A DNA stretch of 64,000 bases, taken from positions 372,001-436,000 of the forward strand of contig NZ_FOPG01000003.1 in assembly GCF_900113435.1 (NCBI RefSeq), given 5' to 3'. Position 1 is the first letter of the stretch; each line of letters opens with the position of its first letter. The notes beneath the pieces are model-generated. The model searched no databases. It saw only the letters and a list, made by a program, of their open reading frames with translations, and was not told where the DNA came from. A program made the position numbers and the translations under genes. Of the stretch, positions 53,533 to 62,916 are shown piece after piece. This stretch comes from Sulfitobacter dubius. Its GTDB lineage: Bacteria > Pseudomonadota > Alphaproteobacteria > Rhodobacterales > Rhodobacteraceae.

Positions 53533-54111
53533 TTAAAGCCGCGCCACATCCTGTTTATAAAGCGATACGAACATGACATCATCAACGCCCTGATGCTCTT
53601 TGCTGATCAGGTCGCGCAGCAACTGCGACAGCGCTTCGCTGTCGATTGCCACACCGCGCAGCACCGCGCTTTCGGCGGCAAGGTTCATCGCCTGAAGCAG
53701 TGAATCGCGCATCCGTGTCGCATCTTCGACGCGGCGGTAACGTTCGGCCAGTTCCAGCGACCCCATCTTGAGCGCGAAATCCGCGACGACGTAAGATACG
53801 CTGTTGGTCTTCTCGACCGGGATCGTCATCTGCCCAAGGCGCACCACTGTGCGGTCCTTGGCCAGTTCATAGCTGTCCATCGGTTCTTGGTTTTCGCCCT
53901 TGGCGGATTTCTCACCCTCTTCGCCATGGGCGTCAGTTTCAGATGCTTGGGCCGCGTCCTTTACCGCCTCTTCCGCGCCGTGGGGGGCTTTGTCATCAAC
54001 TTCCGTTCCCGCCGCCTCGGCTGGGGCTGGGGCAAGGGCCAGACCGGCGCCATAGCCTGCGCCCAAGCAAAGCAGGGGGAGCGCTACGAATGCGATTGCT
54101 GCCTTTTTCAT
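53533..54111 (-). CDS. fliL: FliL-like flagellar basal-body-associated protein
   Basis: A 192-residue single-pass membrane protein: an N-terminal helix (about 4-27), a Glu/Ala-rich linker (about 33-80) and a periplasmic domain (about 85-190) with the strand-helix layout of FliL (TVVRLGQMTIPV, then RMRDSLLQAMNL). It follows flgH by 80 bp, as fliL does in rhizobia (flgH-fliL-fliP). FliL ring proteins surround the stator. Similarity is weaker than for the neighbours, so a FliL-like label is safer than certainty. Confidence 0.65.
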   Translation of the reverse strand: MKKAAIAFVALPLLCLGAGYGAGLALAPAPAEAAGTEVDDKAPHGAEEAVKDAAQASETDAHGEEGEKSAKGENQEPMDSYELAKDRTVVRLGQMTIPVEKTNSVSYVVADFALKMGSLELAERYRRVEDATRMRDSLLQAMNLAAESAVLRGVAIDSEALSQLLRDLISKEHQGVDDVMFVSLYKQDVARL

Positions 54112-54191
54112 GTTCGACCTTTCCTGAGTTGCCCTCAGGTTTAAAGGTCGATTGCGACGGCAATGGTCTCAGATTGTGACCAAGTCAGGAA

Positions 54192-54962
54192 TTAATAGGG
54201 CAGGATCACATCCATCGCATCTTCGCCGTAACTCCGCTCTTGGGCGCGCGAAAGCGTGCCGCGACCGCCATAGGCGATGCGGGCCTCGGCGATCTTGTCA
54301 TAAGAAATGGTGTTGTCGTCACGGATGTCGGCAGGGCGCACGATCCCGGCCATGCGCAGCTCACGCAGCTCTTGATTCACCATGATTTCTTGGCGTCCCG
54401 CGACCACGAGTGCGCCGTTGGGCAGCTTATCGATGACCAAGGCGGCCACTTTAAGCTCGATCTGTTCGTTGCGCGAAATGGCGCCAGAGCCGCTCGCTTC
54501 GGAGGCCGAGCCGATCTCGACGACATCGCCACTCGGTAGGTCGGCTGCGCTGATTCCGGGCAGAATTGCGGCAATTTTCGCGCCATAGCCAAAGAATGTT
54601 GGGAAACCGATGGAGCTTGCGCCCTCGCGCTCTCGGTCGGTGGAGTTGCGCAATTGCGCGCGGTCGTCGATTGAGATCACGACCGTGACGATATCGCCGA
54701 TATCATCGGCACGCTGGTCCGCAAACAACGCTTCGCTGCGGGCTGAAAAGAGTGAGGCCTTTGCGCTGCCGCGGCGTGGCGGCTCCATCGCGACGGCGGG
54801 CATCGGCACCTGCACGCGGGCCACCTCGGGGATGGTTTGCCCATCCACCACGATCGGCGAAGGCTGCGGATCGCGGTCGAAGTGATCTGCGGTATCGCAG
54901 GCGGTCAGGGCAAGGGCCGCGCCTAACATCAAGACAGAGGGGCGCGCGAAAGCGGTGGTCAT
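54192..54962 (-). CDS. flgH: Flagellar L-ring protein FlgH
   Basis: A 256-residue outer-membrane lipoprotein with lipobox LTAC (cysteine at about 22), forming the L ring. Recognisable family segments are SLFSARSEALFADQRADDIGDIVTVVISI, the SGSGAISRNEQI region, and the end GIVRPADIRDDNTI, followed by RIAYGGRGTL. The start overlaps the flgA stop by 4 bp, so the two are coupled. Confidence 0.93.
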   Translation of the reverse strand: MTTAFARPSVLMLGAALALTACDTADHFDRDPQPSPIVVDGQTIPEVARVQVPMPAVAMEPPRRGSAKASLFSARSEALFADQRADDIGDIVTVVISIDDRAQLRNSTDREREGASSIGFPTFFGYGAKIAAILPGISAADLPSGDVVEIGSASEASGSGAISRNEQIELKVAALVIDKLPNGALVVAGRQEIMVNQELRELRMAGIVRPADIRDDNTISYDKIAEARIAYGGRGTLSRAQERSYGEDAMDVILPY

Positions 54963-55618
54963 CGAATGATCTCCACGGTCCCTTCGCCGGTGGCGATGCC
55001 GGTGACCGTTTTGTTGCTGACAAGGTTCACGATACGGATTTCCTGCCCCTCATGCGCGTCATCAAGCGCGCGCCCCGGAGAGGAGAGGGCCAGAAGCCCG
55101 TCGCTGAAATAGATATCCACCCGCTCACCCCGGTTGATGACCAAGGGCTGGATGATGGACTGGATCTGGATCGGGCGGCCCGGCGTCAGCACGCGGCGCA
55201 CCTGTTTGCCGACGACCTCTTCCATATCCGTCATCACATAGGTGCCGATGCGGCCCACGGGAAGGCGCATGACGGTCAGGTCGTCTTCCATGATGATGTC
55301 ATCGGGCAGCAGGCGCGTGAGGGGTACGGGGACCGGCATGGTGACAAGGGCATAGCCGCCGATGCGCTGCACCTCGCCCGTCTCAAGCACCGCATTGGCC
55401 AGAAACTTGCCGCTGCGCGGGTCCATCCAGAACTCTGCCAGCGTCAACACGGCGTCAGCGGGGGCGTCCTTAACGGTGATCTCGAACTCGCCGTCTTGCG
55501 GCAGGCTGTCGGCGTAATCCGTGCGCGCGCGTTCCTCGACCAACACGCCGATGGGGGCCGACAGGGCAGGGCCCGTCAGAACCAACAGGCCAAGGAAGAG
55601 GGCGGCGAGCCGTTTCAT
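54959..55618 (-). CDS. flgA: Flagellar P-ring formation protein FlgA
   Basis: A 219-residue periplasmic chaperone for P-ring assembly. The signal peptide ends ALSAP (about 20). The C-terminal SAF-type domain (about 95-215) carries the family stretches GRPIQIQSIIQPLVINRGERV and GRALDDAHEGQEIRIVNLVSNK. Its ATG overlaps the flgG stop by one base (TAATG) and its stop overlaps flgH by 4 bp. FlgI, its client, is coded at the right end of the window. Confidence 0.9.
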   Translation of the reverse strand: MKRLAALFLGLLVLTGPALSAPIGVLVEERARTDYADSLPQDGEFEITVKDAPADAVLTLAEFWMDPRSGKFLANAVLETGEVQRIGGYALVTMPVPVPLTRLLPDDIIMEDDLTVMRLPVGRIGTYVMTDMEEVVGKQVRRVLTPGRPIQIQSIIQPLVINRGERVDIYFSDGLLALSSPGRALDDAHEGQEIRIVNLVSNKTVTGIATGEGTVEIIR

Positions 55619-56403
55619 TAGCGGATTTGGTTCGCAGCCGAGAGCATCTGGTCTGCGGTCTCAATGGATTTAGAGTTCATCTCATAGGCCCGCTGCGCCG
55701 AGATCAGATCGGTGATCTGCTGGATGACGTTCACGTTGGACGCCTCAAGATAGCCTTGACGGATCATGCCCGCGCCCGGATCGCCGGGGTTCACCACCTG
55801 TGCTTCGCCCGAGGCTTCGGTCGCCAGCAGGAAGTTGTTGCCGACCGGGCGCATCCCCGGCTCGTTGACGAAAGTGGTCAGGCTGAACTGGCCCAGTTCC
55901 ACCGGCACGGGATCGTTTTCGACATAGGCCATGACGACGCCCTGTTCGTTGATCTCAACCGCTGTGGTGTTTTCGGGCACGACCATGCCCGGCTCTACGC
56001 GGTAGCCCTGCATGGTGACGATCTCCCCCTCGGGGGAAAGCTGGAACGACCCGTCGCGGGTATAGGCGGTGCCGCCATCGGGCAGTGTGACCGAGAAATA
56101 GCCACGCCCGTCAATGGCGACGTTGAGCTGGTTCTCGGTGGCGACCATGCCGCCTTGGGTATTCAACCGCACGGTGCCTGCGGTCTGCACGCCCATGCCG
56201 ATGTCGATGCCCACGGGGCGGGTCGATCCGGCCTCAGAGGTGACAGCGCCCTCGCGCTGCATGGATTGATAGATCAGATCCTGAAAGGCCGCGCGGCTGG
56301 CCTTGAACCCGGTGGTGTTCGCGTTGGCGATGTTGTTCGAGATCACATCGACATTGGTCTGCTGCGCCATCATGCCGGTTGCGGCGATGCTAAGTGCCTT
56401 CAT
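55618..56403 (-). CDS. flgG: Flagellar distal rod protein FlgG
   Basis: A 261-residue axial protein of normal FlgG length. The N-terminus MKALSIAATGMMAQQTNVDV, then ISNNIANANTTGFKASR, is the conserved rod motif, and the C-terminus EASNVNVIQQITDLISAQRAYEMNSK is the matching axial helix. It forms the distal rod and is exported by the flagellar apparatus. It lies between flgF and flgA in the same operon. Confidence 0.95.
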   Translation of the reverse strand: MKALSIAATGMMAQQTNVDVISNNIANANTTGFKASRAAFQDLIYQSMQREGAVTSEAGSTRPVGIDIGMGVQTAGTVRLNTQGGMVATENQLNVAIDGRGYFSVTLPDGGTAYTRDGSFQLSPEGEIVTMQGYRVEPGMVVPENTTAVEINEQGVVMAYVENDPVPVELGQFSLTTFVNEPGMRPVGNNFLLATEASGEAQVVNPGDPGAGMIRQGYLEASNVNVIQQITDLISAQRAYEMNSKSIETADQMLSAANQIR

Positions 56404-56436
56404 TGTCTCGTTCCTTCCGTTTCACGGATGTCGGGG

Positions 56437-57180
56437 TCAGACCGCCTGCGCGATCCGTTTCAGCGAGTCGCGGCGCAGGTCGTCCGCATTGCCCATCATG
56501 GTATTGGTGCGCTCATAGGCGCGCTGCACGTCGATCAGCCGCGTCATCTCGCGCACCGGGTTGACGTTGCTCAGCTCCAGCGTGCCTTGGCGCACCTGCA
56601 CAGTCTCAGCCACGGCGGGATTGGCAGCGCCCTCGGGGGCGACCAACATGCCGCCGCCAAGGCGCTTGTAGCTTTGGATTTCGGGGATATTAAAAACGCC
56701 AATACGGCCCAGTGGGCCGGTCTCGCTGCCCGAAATTGTGCCATCTTCGGAAATGTTGATGTCGCCCAGTCCTGCGGGTGGCAGTTGGATCGGTGCACCG
56801 CCCGCGTCGAGCACTTTGGCCCCCGACAACAGGGTCAGATTGCCTTCCGGGTCGAGGACAAAGCTGCCATCGCGGCCAAAGGCTTGTTGCCCGTCGGCGG
56901 TTTGATAGCTGAACCACCCCTCGCCATGCAGGGCCACGTCCAGCGGGTTGCCGGTCTGTGACAACGCGCCGGGGCGGGTGTCGATGTAAGAGCCCGTATC
57001 GCTGACGAAAGCCGCCTGATCGTCGCCAAGCGCGGTGTTGTCCTGCAGCAGCGCCTCGAACACCACATGCTCGCCCTTGTAGCCTGCGGTGCTGGCGTTG
57101 GCGATATTGTTGGCGGTGATATCGAGTTGGCGCTGCAAAGAAGTCGCCAGCGACATGCTGATATGGCTGGTTTCCGTCAT
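56437..57180 (-). CDS. flgF: Flagellar proximal rod protein FlgF
   Basis: A 247-residue rod protein. The N-terminal axial part reads SLATSLQRQLDITANNIANAST; the C-terminal part has LELSNVNPVREMTRLIDVQRAYE. The ATG at 57180 follows GAGG at 6 bp; one 21 bp earlier is less likely. It is the first gene of the minus-strand run flgF-flgG-flgA-flgH-fliL. The 99 bp to the divergent TPR-like gene should hold promoters for both sides, though none is distinct. Confidence 0.93.
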   Translation of the reverse strand: MTETSHISMSLATSLQRQLDITANNIANASTAGYKGEHVVFEALLQDNTALGDDQAAFVSDTGSYIDTRPGALSQTGNPLDVALHGEGWFSYQTADGQQAFGRDGSFVLDPEGNLTLLSGAKVLDAGGAPIQLPPAGLGDINISEDGTISGSETGPLGRIGVFNIPEIQSYKRLGGGMLVAPEGAANPAVAETVQVRQGTLELSNVNPVREMTRLIDVQRAYERTNTMMGNADDLRRDSLKRIAQAV

Positions 57181-57279
57181 GGCGGGCCTCAGTTTGGGCA
57201 AGGATGGCGTGACTTTATTGAAGGTCAGTGTGAAATAAAGAATGGATCTTTACAAGAATAAAGTGCATCTATTCATAGA

Positions 57280-59046
57280 ATGAAGCATCTGCACAACATT
57301 GTCCTTGGTCTCTCTTTGATCTTGGCCGCGCCTGTGGCGGGGGAGGAAGGTGCTATCTTTGCACCTCTGTCCTTGGTGGAGCATGGACAAGAGGATTTCC
57401 TTGCCGCCCGTGAAGCGCTGATGATGCAACTTCTGGCAGCAACCGATCCGGAGGACCCCAAGCGGGCAGCGGTGTTGCTGGACCTTGCGGAACTGCACCT
57501 TGCATGGATGATGCGCCCCGAGGCGGCAGGCTTTCTGACGGCGCTCGATCACGAAACCCTTACCGATGACACCGCGCGGCGGCACCGAACATTGACCCTC
57601 GCGCTGGCCTTGCTGGAGGATGACGCGGGCGAGGGCGGCGATCTGGGGCAGGCGGTGTCGTGGTCCGTGGGTTGGGCCGAAGGGCAGGCGCTTCGGGCAG
57701 CGGCTTTCGCCCGCTTGGGGGCTATAGATGAGGCGGCGCGGTTGATGCCACGCACGGTCGAGAGCCTTGGCGCGCTATCGCCCGCCATCCAAGCTGCCGT
57801 TTTGCCGGACCTGCTAGAGGCAGCCTTAGCAGCGGAGGAGTGGGACGTGGCGCAGGCTTTGGCCGCGCAGTTTCCCAAACACGGTGAGTTGCGCGATGGT
57901 CCCGCCTATCGCTTCCTGCTCGCCCGTGCGTCAGAGGTTTCTGGTGATTTCCTGATGGCCTTTGAAGGCTATGTCCAAGCTGCACAGGGCCGAGACGCCT
58001 ATGCGCAGCGTGCGCGGCTGGCCTTGGTTCGAATGGGGCGCGAAACTGATGCCCTGTCGCTGGAGGATGCGCTGTCACTGCTCAAGACTGCGCGGTGGAT
58101 GTGGAGCGGTGATGCCCTAGCGCGTGAAGGTGTGACGCTTTTGGCGGACATCGCCGCAGAGCAAGGTGATACGGATACCGCCTTGTGGGCGTTGCATAAT
58201 TTGCAGCGCGATGCCTCTGAGGCGGAGGTCGAGCCGCTGCTGCTACGCGCCCGCGAAATCTATGGCGCGTTCTATGCAGCGGGGGCAGCGGGTGAGATCG
58301 ACTTGGGCGCGTTCCTAGAGGGGCACGCTCGCATCAGTGCGCGCTGGCGTTTCGATTCTGGCTTTGTGGGTCATGCCGCAGCCGTGCCACAGCGCTTGTT
58401 GGACACGGGCATGACGGCCCTCGCCGCACGTGAATTCCGGAGCCTGCGTGAGTTGGCTGAGACTTTGGAAGGGGTTGGAACGAACGCTCCGAACGCGGCC
58501 CTTCTGGCTGACCTGCGACGCGGCGAGGCGCGCGCGCTCTTGGCGGGCGGGCAGGCGGATGCGGCCGTAGATTTACTAAGCGGCTATGCCGACGATCAGG
58601 GGGCCGAGGCCGAAGCGCTTCTGGTGGAAGCTTTGGCGCAGTCCGGGCGCTCGGATGAATTGGCCGCCCTGCGCCTGCGCGCGCAGGACATGGACTTGCG
58701 CCGCAGCCGGGCCGTGGCCCTTTATGAGACCGGGAAATGGGGCTCGGCCCGGTTGGCGTTCCTTGAGATGTGGGAGACGCACCCCCAACAGTTCGCCTTT
58801 GCCGACGCCACGCGCCTGACCCTCGCCGCCTATCAGGCGGGGGATAGTGAGACCGTCGCACGGGCCGCCACCGCATTCCCATCGCTCGCCGAATTGCCCG
58901 GTTGGGCTGAGATCGCCACCGGGCTTGGCGCGCGCCCCACGGAAAAGGGGCCGCTGGGATCAGACGTGATGCGGCTGAGCATGGAAAGCGCGGACCGTAT
59001 CCTTGATGCCGTGACCAAAGTGACGGATGTCAAGAAAAGTCAGTGA
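57280..59046 (+). CDS. Periplasmic helical-repeat (TPR-like) protein in flagellar cluster
   Basis: A 588-residue protein with a signal peptide (about 1-21, ending PVAG). Nearly all of the rest is Ala/Leu-rich paired helices with TPR-like spacing (for example RAAVLLDLAELHLAWMM, LARASEVSGDFLMAFEGY, LRRGEARALLAGGQADAAVD). No catalytic motif is seen. It starts 99 bp from divergent flgF and ends just before flgE. I do not know the family; rhizobial MotC, a periplasmic motility protein, is a functional parallel by location and fold type only. Confidence 0.7.
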   Translation: MKHLHNIVLGLSLILAAPVAGEEGAIFAPLSLVEHGQEDFLAAREALMMQLLAATDPEDPKRAAVLLDLAELHLAWMMRPEAAGFLTALDHETLTDDTARRHRTLTLALALLEDDAGEGGDLGQAVSWSVGWAEGQALRAAAFARLGAIDEAARLMPRTVESLGALSPAIQAAVLPDLLEAALAAEEWDVAQALAAQFPKHGELRDGPAYRFLLARASEVSGDFLMAFEGYVQAAQGRDAYAQRARLALVRMGRETDALSLEDALSLLKTARWMWSGDALAREGVTLLADIAAEQGDTDTALWALHNLQRDASEAEVEPLLLRAREIYGAFYAAGAAGEIDLGAFLEGHARISARWRFDSGFVGHAAAVPQRLLDTGMTALAAREFRSLRELAETLEGVGTNAPNAALLADLRRGEARALLAGGQADAAVDLLSGYADDQGAEAEALLVEALAQSGRSDELAALRLRAQDMDLRRSRAVALYETGKWGSARLAFLEMWETHPQQFAFADATRLTLAAYQAGDSETVARAATAFPSLAELPGWAEIATGLGARPTEKGPLGSDVMRLSMESADRILDAVTKVTDVKKSQ

Positions 59047-59144
59047 CATAAATATCAAATGCAAATTTTATTCTTGCGTTGGCCATGAAGAATCGGCTTT
59101 CTCATGTATAAGCCAAGAATAACAAGAACGAGCAGGATCAAGTC

Positions 59145-60413
59145 ATGAGCATTACAAGCGCCCTTCAAATCGGGGTCAGCGGGTTGCAGGCCAACTCCTC
59201 CCGCGTCCAGAACATCTCGAGCAACATCGCCAACGCCAATACGGTCGGCTACCGACGGACCTTCTCGGAGTTTGTGACCCAGAATACCGGGTCGACCCAA
59301 GCGGGTGTGTTGACGGATGTACGGGCCAACATCTCCACCAACGGCAATATCGTGGGCACCAGCAGCACCACTGATTTGGCGGTGCAAGGTGATGGCTTCT
59401 TTGTCGTGTCGCGTAATGCCAATGATCCTGTTGAATCCAATTATTATTTGACCCGCGCTGGCTCTTTCACCCCGGATCAGAACGGCAACCTACGCAACTC
59501 TGCCGGCTATTTCCTTTCGGGTTTTCCTACCGATGCGGCAGGGGCCACTGGTAGTGTTAGCAGCACCAGCTACAACGATCTGAGCACCGTTAATATCGCG
59601 AGCTATCAGGTGCAGGGTACGCCCAGTTCGCGCGTGGGCGTGTCAGCGAATTTGCCCGCCCAGGAAACCGGTCCCGGCACCACTGGCACGGCCTTTGAAT
59701 CCACGCTGCGCTACGTCAACCAATTGGGCGGTAGCGATGCGTTGACCCTGTCGTGGACACCGGGTGCGGTTGATAACGAATGGACGGTCAGCATCACCGA
59801 CGAAGCGGGCACAAACTATGGCGATGCGACGGTAAACTTCACCGATAGCGGCGCGGGTGCGGGCAGCCCCGCAAGCTATACCCCCGGCAGCCTGCCAATC
59901 GACCCTGCGACGGGCGTTGTTACACTGTCGATCACCAATGGCGGCACGCCGCAGGATTTGGAAATCGACTTTGGCGCGCCCGGAACTATCGGCGGGATGA
60001 CCCAGTTTTCGGGCGACTATACGCCCCCGGCCTTTACCGATGACGGGACTGAAACCGGCAGCCTAGAGCGGGCAGAGATGAGCGATTCCGGTATCCTTTT
60101 TGGGGTTTTTGACAATGGTCAGCGTCGGGCGCTGTTCCAAGTGCCGCTCGCCAATGTCGCCAACCCTGATCAAATGCGGTCGGTCGATGGTAACGCCTAT
60201 GTCGCCACCCGCGATTCCGGTGCGGTGAGCCTCGGTAATCCGATGCTGAACGGGTTGGGCAGCATCAACAGCAATGCATTGGAAGGCTCCAACGTGGATA
60301 TCGCGCAGGAACTGACCGATCTAATCCAGACCCAGCGGGCCTATTCCTCAAGCGCCAAGATCATCACCACCAGCGACGAAATGCTGAGTGAAACGCTGAA
60401 TATCAAGCGCTAA
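59145..60413 (+). CDS. flgE: Flagellar hook protein FlgE
   Basis: A 422-residue hook subunit. The N-terminal SALQIGVSGLQANSSRVQN, then ISSNIANANTVGYRR, and the C-terminal GSNVDIAQELTDLIQTQRAYSSSAK are the axial helices. The Gly/Thr-rich middle (about 130-320) is the variable surface domain. Length is typical. It begins the plus-strand run flgE-flgK-flgL-flgI. Confidence 0.93.
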   Translation: MSITSALQIGVSGLQANSSRVQNISSNIANANTVGYRRTFSEFVTQNTGSTQAGVLTDVRANISTNGNIVGTSSTTDLAVQGDGFFVVSRNANDPVESNYYLTRAGSFTPDQNGNLRNSAGYFLSGFPTDAAGATGSVSSTSYNDLSTVNIASYQVQGTPSSRVGVSANLPAQETGPGTTGTAFESTLRYVNQLGGSDALTLSWTPGAVDNEWTVSITDEAGTNYGDATVNFTDSGAGAGSPASYTPGSLPIDPATGVVTLSITNGGTPQDLEIDFGAPGTIGGMTQFSGDYTPPAFTDDGTETGSLERAEMSDSGILFGVFDNGQRRALFQVPLANVANPDQMRSVDGNAYVATRDSGAVSLGNPMLNGLGSINSNALEGSNVDIAQELTDLIQTQRAYSSSAKIITTSDEMLSETLNIKR

Positions 60414-60425
60414 TCCGGTACATGA

Positions 60426-61832
60426 ATGAGCATCTCATCTGCCTTTAACATCGCCCGCAGCGGTCTAAGCACGACAGAAGGTCGAGCCAACCTTGTTGCG
60501 GGCAATATCGCGAACGCTCAGACCGAAGGGTATGCGCGGCGCGAAGCCGTGCAGGTGACCGAGAATAATTCGGTTGATCTGCGCGTGGCACGGCAGGTGG
60601 ATGAGAATTTGGCGGGGATGTCACGCGGCGCTTCGGCGCAGTTAGGTGCGGCCTCCGTTACCTCAGAGGTGCTTGGCAGTTACCTGCTGACCTTGGGTGA
60701 GCCTGGCGATGAGGTCTCTCCCGCCGCGCGGCTAGCTGAGTTTCAGGCGGGGCTAGACCTGTTGGCGAACAACCCATCGGATCCCGCCGCGCAAAATGAC
60801 CTTCTGTCGCGCAGTGAAACATTGGTGAGCAGCATCAATCAGGCCGCCGTTGCGCTTGAAGCCAGCCGCATACAGGCCGGGGACAATTTCGTGCTGGGTG
60901 TCTCCGAAGTGAATGGGGCGCTGGCCGATATCGCCCAGTTGAACGAACGCCTGCGTCTGGCCGGGACCGATGGAACTGGCACAGCCGGGTTGATGGACGA
61001 GATGAACCGCCGCCTAGATGCCTTGGGCAGCCAGATGGATTTTCAAAGCCGCTGGGAATCAGACGGATCGCTGACGTTACACACCACGGGTGGCACAGAA
61101 CTGGTGCATGGCGACACTGCCGTTAAGCTATCTGCCAATCGCGAAACCGGCGCGCTGATGGCCGGGACAATCGACATCACTCCGCGAAGCGCCACGGCGC
61201 GGGGGTCCGATAGCGGCCGTCTTGCGGGTCTTAGCGGTTTGATCGCGGATGATCTGCCCAAGATGAAGCTGCAACTGGATGAATTCGCCCGCGGACTGGT
61301 GCAGAGCTTTGAGGCCGCCGATGCCTCTCTCGGGGCAGGGCAGCCGGGGCTTTTCACGGATGCGGGCGGCGCATTTGATGCGGCACAGTTGGACGGGCTT
61401 GCAGGGCGGCTTTCGATCAACAGCAGCGTGCAGCCCGATAAAGGCGGCGCGCTTTGGCGTCTGCGCGACGGCGCCGGGGCCGCCACCCAAGGAGAGCCGG
61501 GCGACACGACCCAACTGAACGCTTTTGTGGATGTTCTTGAGACCGGTTTGACCTTTGACGCCGCGACAGGGCTCAGCACCACCGCGCGTCTGGGCGATTT
61601 CGCCGCAGATATGGTGAGCCACCAGAACGTGCTGCGCGTCGGGGCTGACGCGCAAGCCGAAACCGCGCGTGTGCGGCTTGTCACCTTTGAGGACAATCGC
61701 AGCAGTATTGAGGGCGTCAACGTCGATACCGAACTGCAAAAGCTTTTGGAAATCGAGCAGGCATACGGCGCCAATTCGCAAGTGCTGAGCAGCCTGAGTG
61801 ACATGCTCGATACCCTTTTGGCCAGCGTGTGA
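60426..61832 (+). CDS. flgK: Hook-filament junction protein FlgK (HAP1)
   Basis: A 468-residue junction protein with the N-terminus SSAFNIARSGLSTTEGRANL, then AGNIANAQTEGYARRE, and the C-terminus GVNVDTELQKLLEIEQAYGA, then SQVLSSLSDML. It is on the short side compared with enterobacterial FlgK (about 547), as is usual in this group. It begins 12 bp after flgE and ends 7 bp before flgL. Confidence 0.92.
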   Translation: MSISSAFNIARSGLSTTEGRANLVAGNIANAQTEGYARREAVQVTENNSVDLRVARQVDENLAGMSRGASAQLGAASVTSEVLGSYLLTLGEPGDEVSPAARLAEFQAGLDLLANNPSDPAAQNDLLSRSETLVSSINQAAVALEASRIQAGDNFVLGVSEVNGALADIAQLNERLRLAGTDGTGTAGLMDEMNRRLDALGSQMDFQSRWESDGSLTLHTTGGTELVHGDTAVKLSANRETGALMAGTIDITPRSATARGSDSGRLAGLSGLIADDLPKMKLQLDEFARGLVQSFEAADASLGAGQPGLFTDAGGAFDAAQLDGLAGRLSINSSVQPDKGGALWRLRDGAGAATQGEPGDTTQLNAFVDVLETGLTFDAATGLSTTARLGDFAADMVSHQNVLRVGADAQAETARVRLVTFEDNRSSIEGVNVDTELQKLLEIEQAYGANSQVLSSLSDMLDTLLASV

Positions 61833-61839
61833 GGATAAG

Positions 61840-62901
61840 ATGACCGAGATTTCCCGCACCGTTTCCACCGCTCTGCAAAGCCTGCGCCAGCGCGAACAGA
61901 CCAGCCGCCTCGCCGCTGAAATCTCGGACGTGTCCAAAGAGGTGACGACCGGGCTAAAGGCCAACCCCTATGACGATCTGGGCCACCGCTCTGCCGATGC
62001 CATCGCCATTCGGATGCAGATCACCCGCAACGATGGTTTCCTGACCTCCAATGCGCTTTTGGACCGCCGTTTTCTCGCTGTGGAAACATCGCTCGGGGCG
62101 ATGCGCGACGTGGGGCAGGATGTGCTTGAGCAGGCCTTCACCACCGACAGCGCGGGCGGGCTTTCGACGACCTATCTGTCGCAGGCGGCGCGCACGGCGC
62201 TTGACCGGGTGTTGGAACGTGCGGCGGTCAGCGACAGTTCCGGTTTCCTGATGTCCGGCACCCGCAGTGACACAAACCCGCTGCAAGCATGGGACGTTCA
62301 GAACCCCAACAGCGGCGTTTCCCCGGCTGACGCAGTGACAAATGTGATCGGCGGCGTGCCCACAACGCTGGCAGATGTGCAAACGGCGATCGACGGGCTC
62401 AAAGCGGCCTTTAGCGATACCGCCGCCGATCCGGCCAATAATTTCGAGAACACCTTCTATAACGGTGCGCCCACAGGCAACCCGCCCCTGACTTCACGCA
62501 CCTCTGAGACCCAGACCCTGACCCAAAGTGCGCAGGCCAATGATCCGGCGATCCGCGATCTGATCCGCGGTCTGGCCATGCTGAGCGCGTTTAACCCCAG
62601 CGATATTCCCGATGAGGCCGCCCGCGATGCGTGGCTAACCGAGGCCCGCAGCGCCATCGGCGCGGGGCTCGAAGGGCTGACCGATCTGGAAACCCAGACT
62701 GGCCTGAAACGCGCGCAACTTGCCGATACGATCTCGGCCCAAGAAAGCCGGGCGCTGTTTCTGGATGGGGAGGTGATGAACCTCGAAGGCGTCGATCAAT
62801 ATGATGCGGCCACCCGTCTGACCCAATTGCAGAACCAACTCGACTCCAGCTTTGCCGTCACCGCGCGGCTCTCCCGCCTGTCTTTCTTGAACTACCTATA
62901 A
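61840..62901 (+). CDS. flgL: Hook-filament junction protein FlgL (HAP3)
   Basis: A 353-residue flagellin-fold protein. The N-terminal helix pair (ISRTVSTALQSLRQ..., TTGLKANPYDDLGH) and the C-terminal helix pair (GEVMNLEGVDQYDAATRLTQ, then LQNQLDSSFAVTARLSRLSFL) match FlgL. The ATG at 61840 has GAGG 5 bp upstream and starts the conserved region; an ATG at 61798 lies inside flgK. Confidence 0.9.
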   Translation: MTEISRTVSTALQSLRQREQTSRLAAEISDVSKEVTTGLKANPYDDLGHRSADAIAIRMQITRNDGFLTSNALLDRRFLAVETSLGAMRDVGQDVLEQAFTTDSAGGLSTTYLSQAARTALDRVLERAAVSDSSGFLMSGTRSDTNPLQAWDVQNPNSGVSPADAVTNVIGGVPTTLADVQTAIDGLKAAFSDTAADPANNFENTFYNGAPTGNPPLTSRTSETQTLTQSAQANDPAIRDLIRGLAMLSAFNPSDIPDEAARDAWLTEARSAIGAGLEGLTDLETQTGLKRAQLADTISAQESRALFLDGEVMNLEGVDQYDAATRLTQLQNQLDSSFAVTARLSRLSFLNYL

Positions 62902-62916
62902 CCGGAACCGCAGCTC

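Noticed and set aside
53519-53540. Short GCGGC / GCCGC repeat between flgD and fliL as terminator
   Set aside because: 5-bp arms with a long loop partly inside fliL; not convincing.
55627-56961. 444-codon plus-strand frame over flgG and flgF
   Set aside because: The opposite strand encodes textbook rod proteins; this frame is His/Gly/Asp-rich with no domain.
59047-59144. Sigma-54 type promoter upstream of flgE
   Set aside because: No GG-N10-GC pattern with proper flanks (TGGCAC...TTGC) could be found in the gap.
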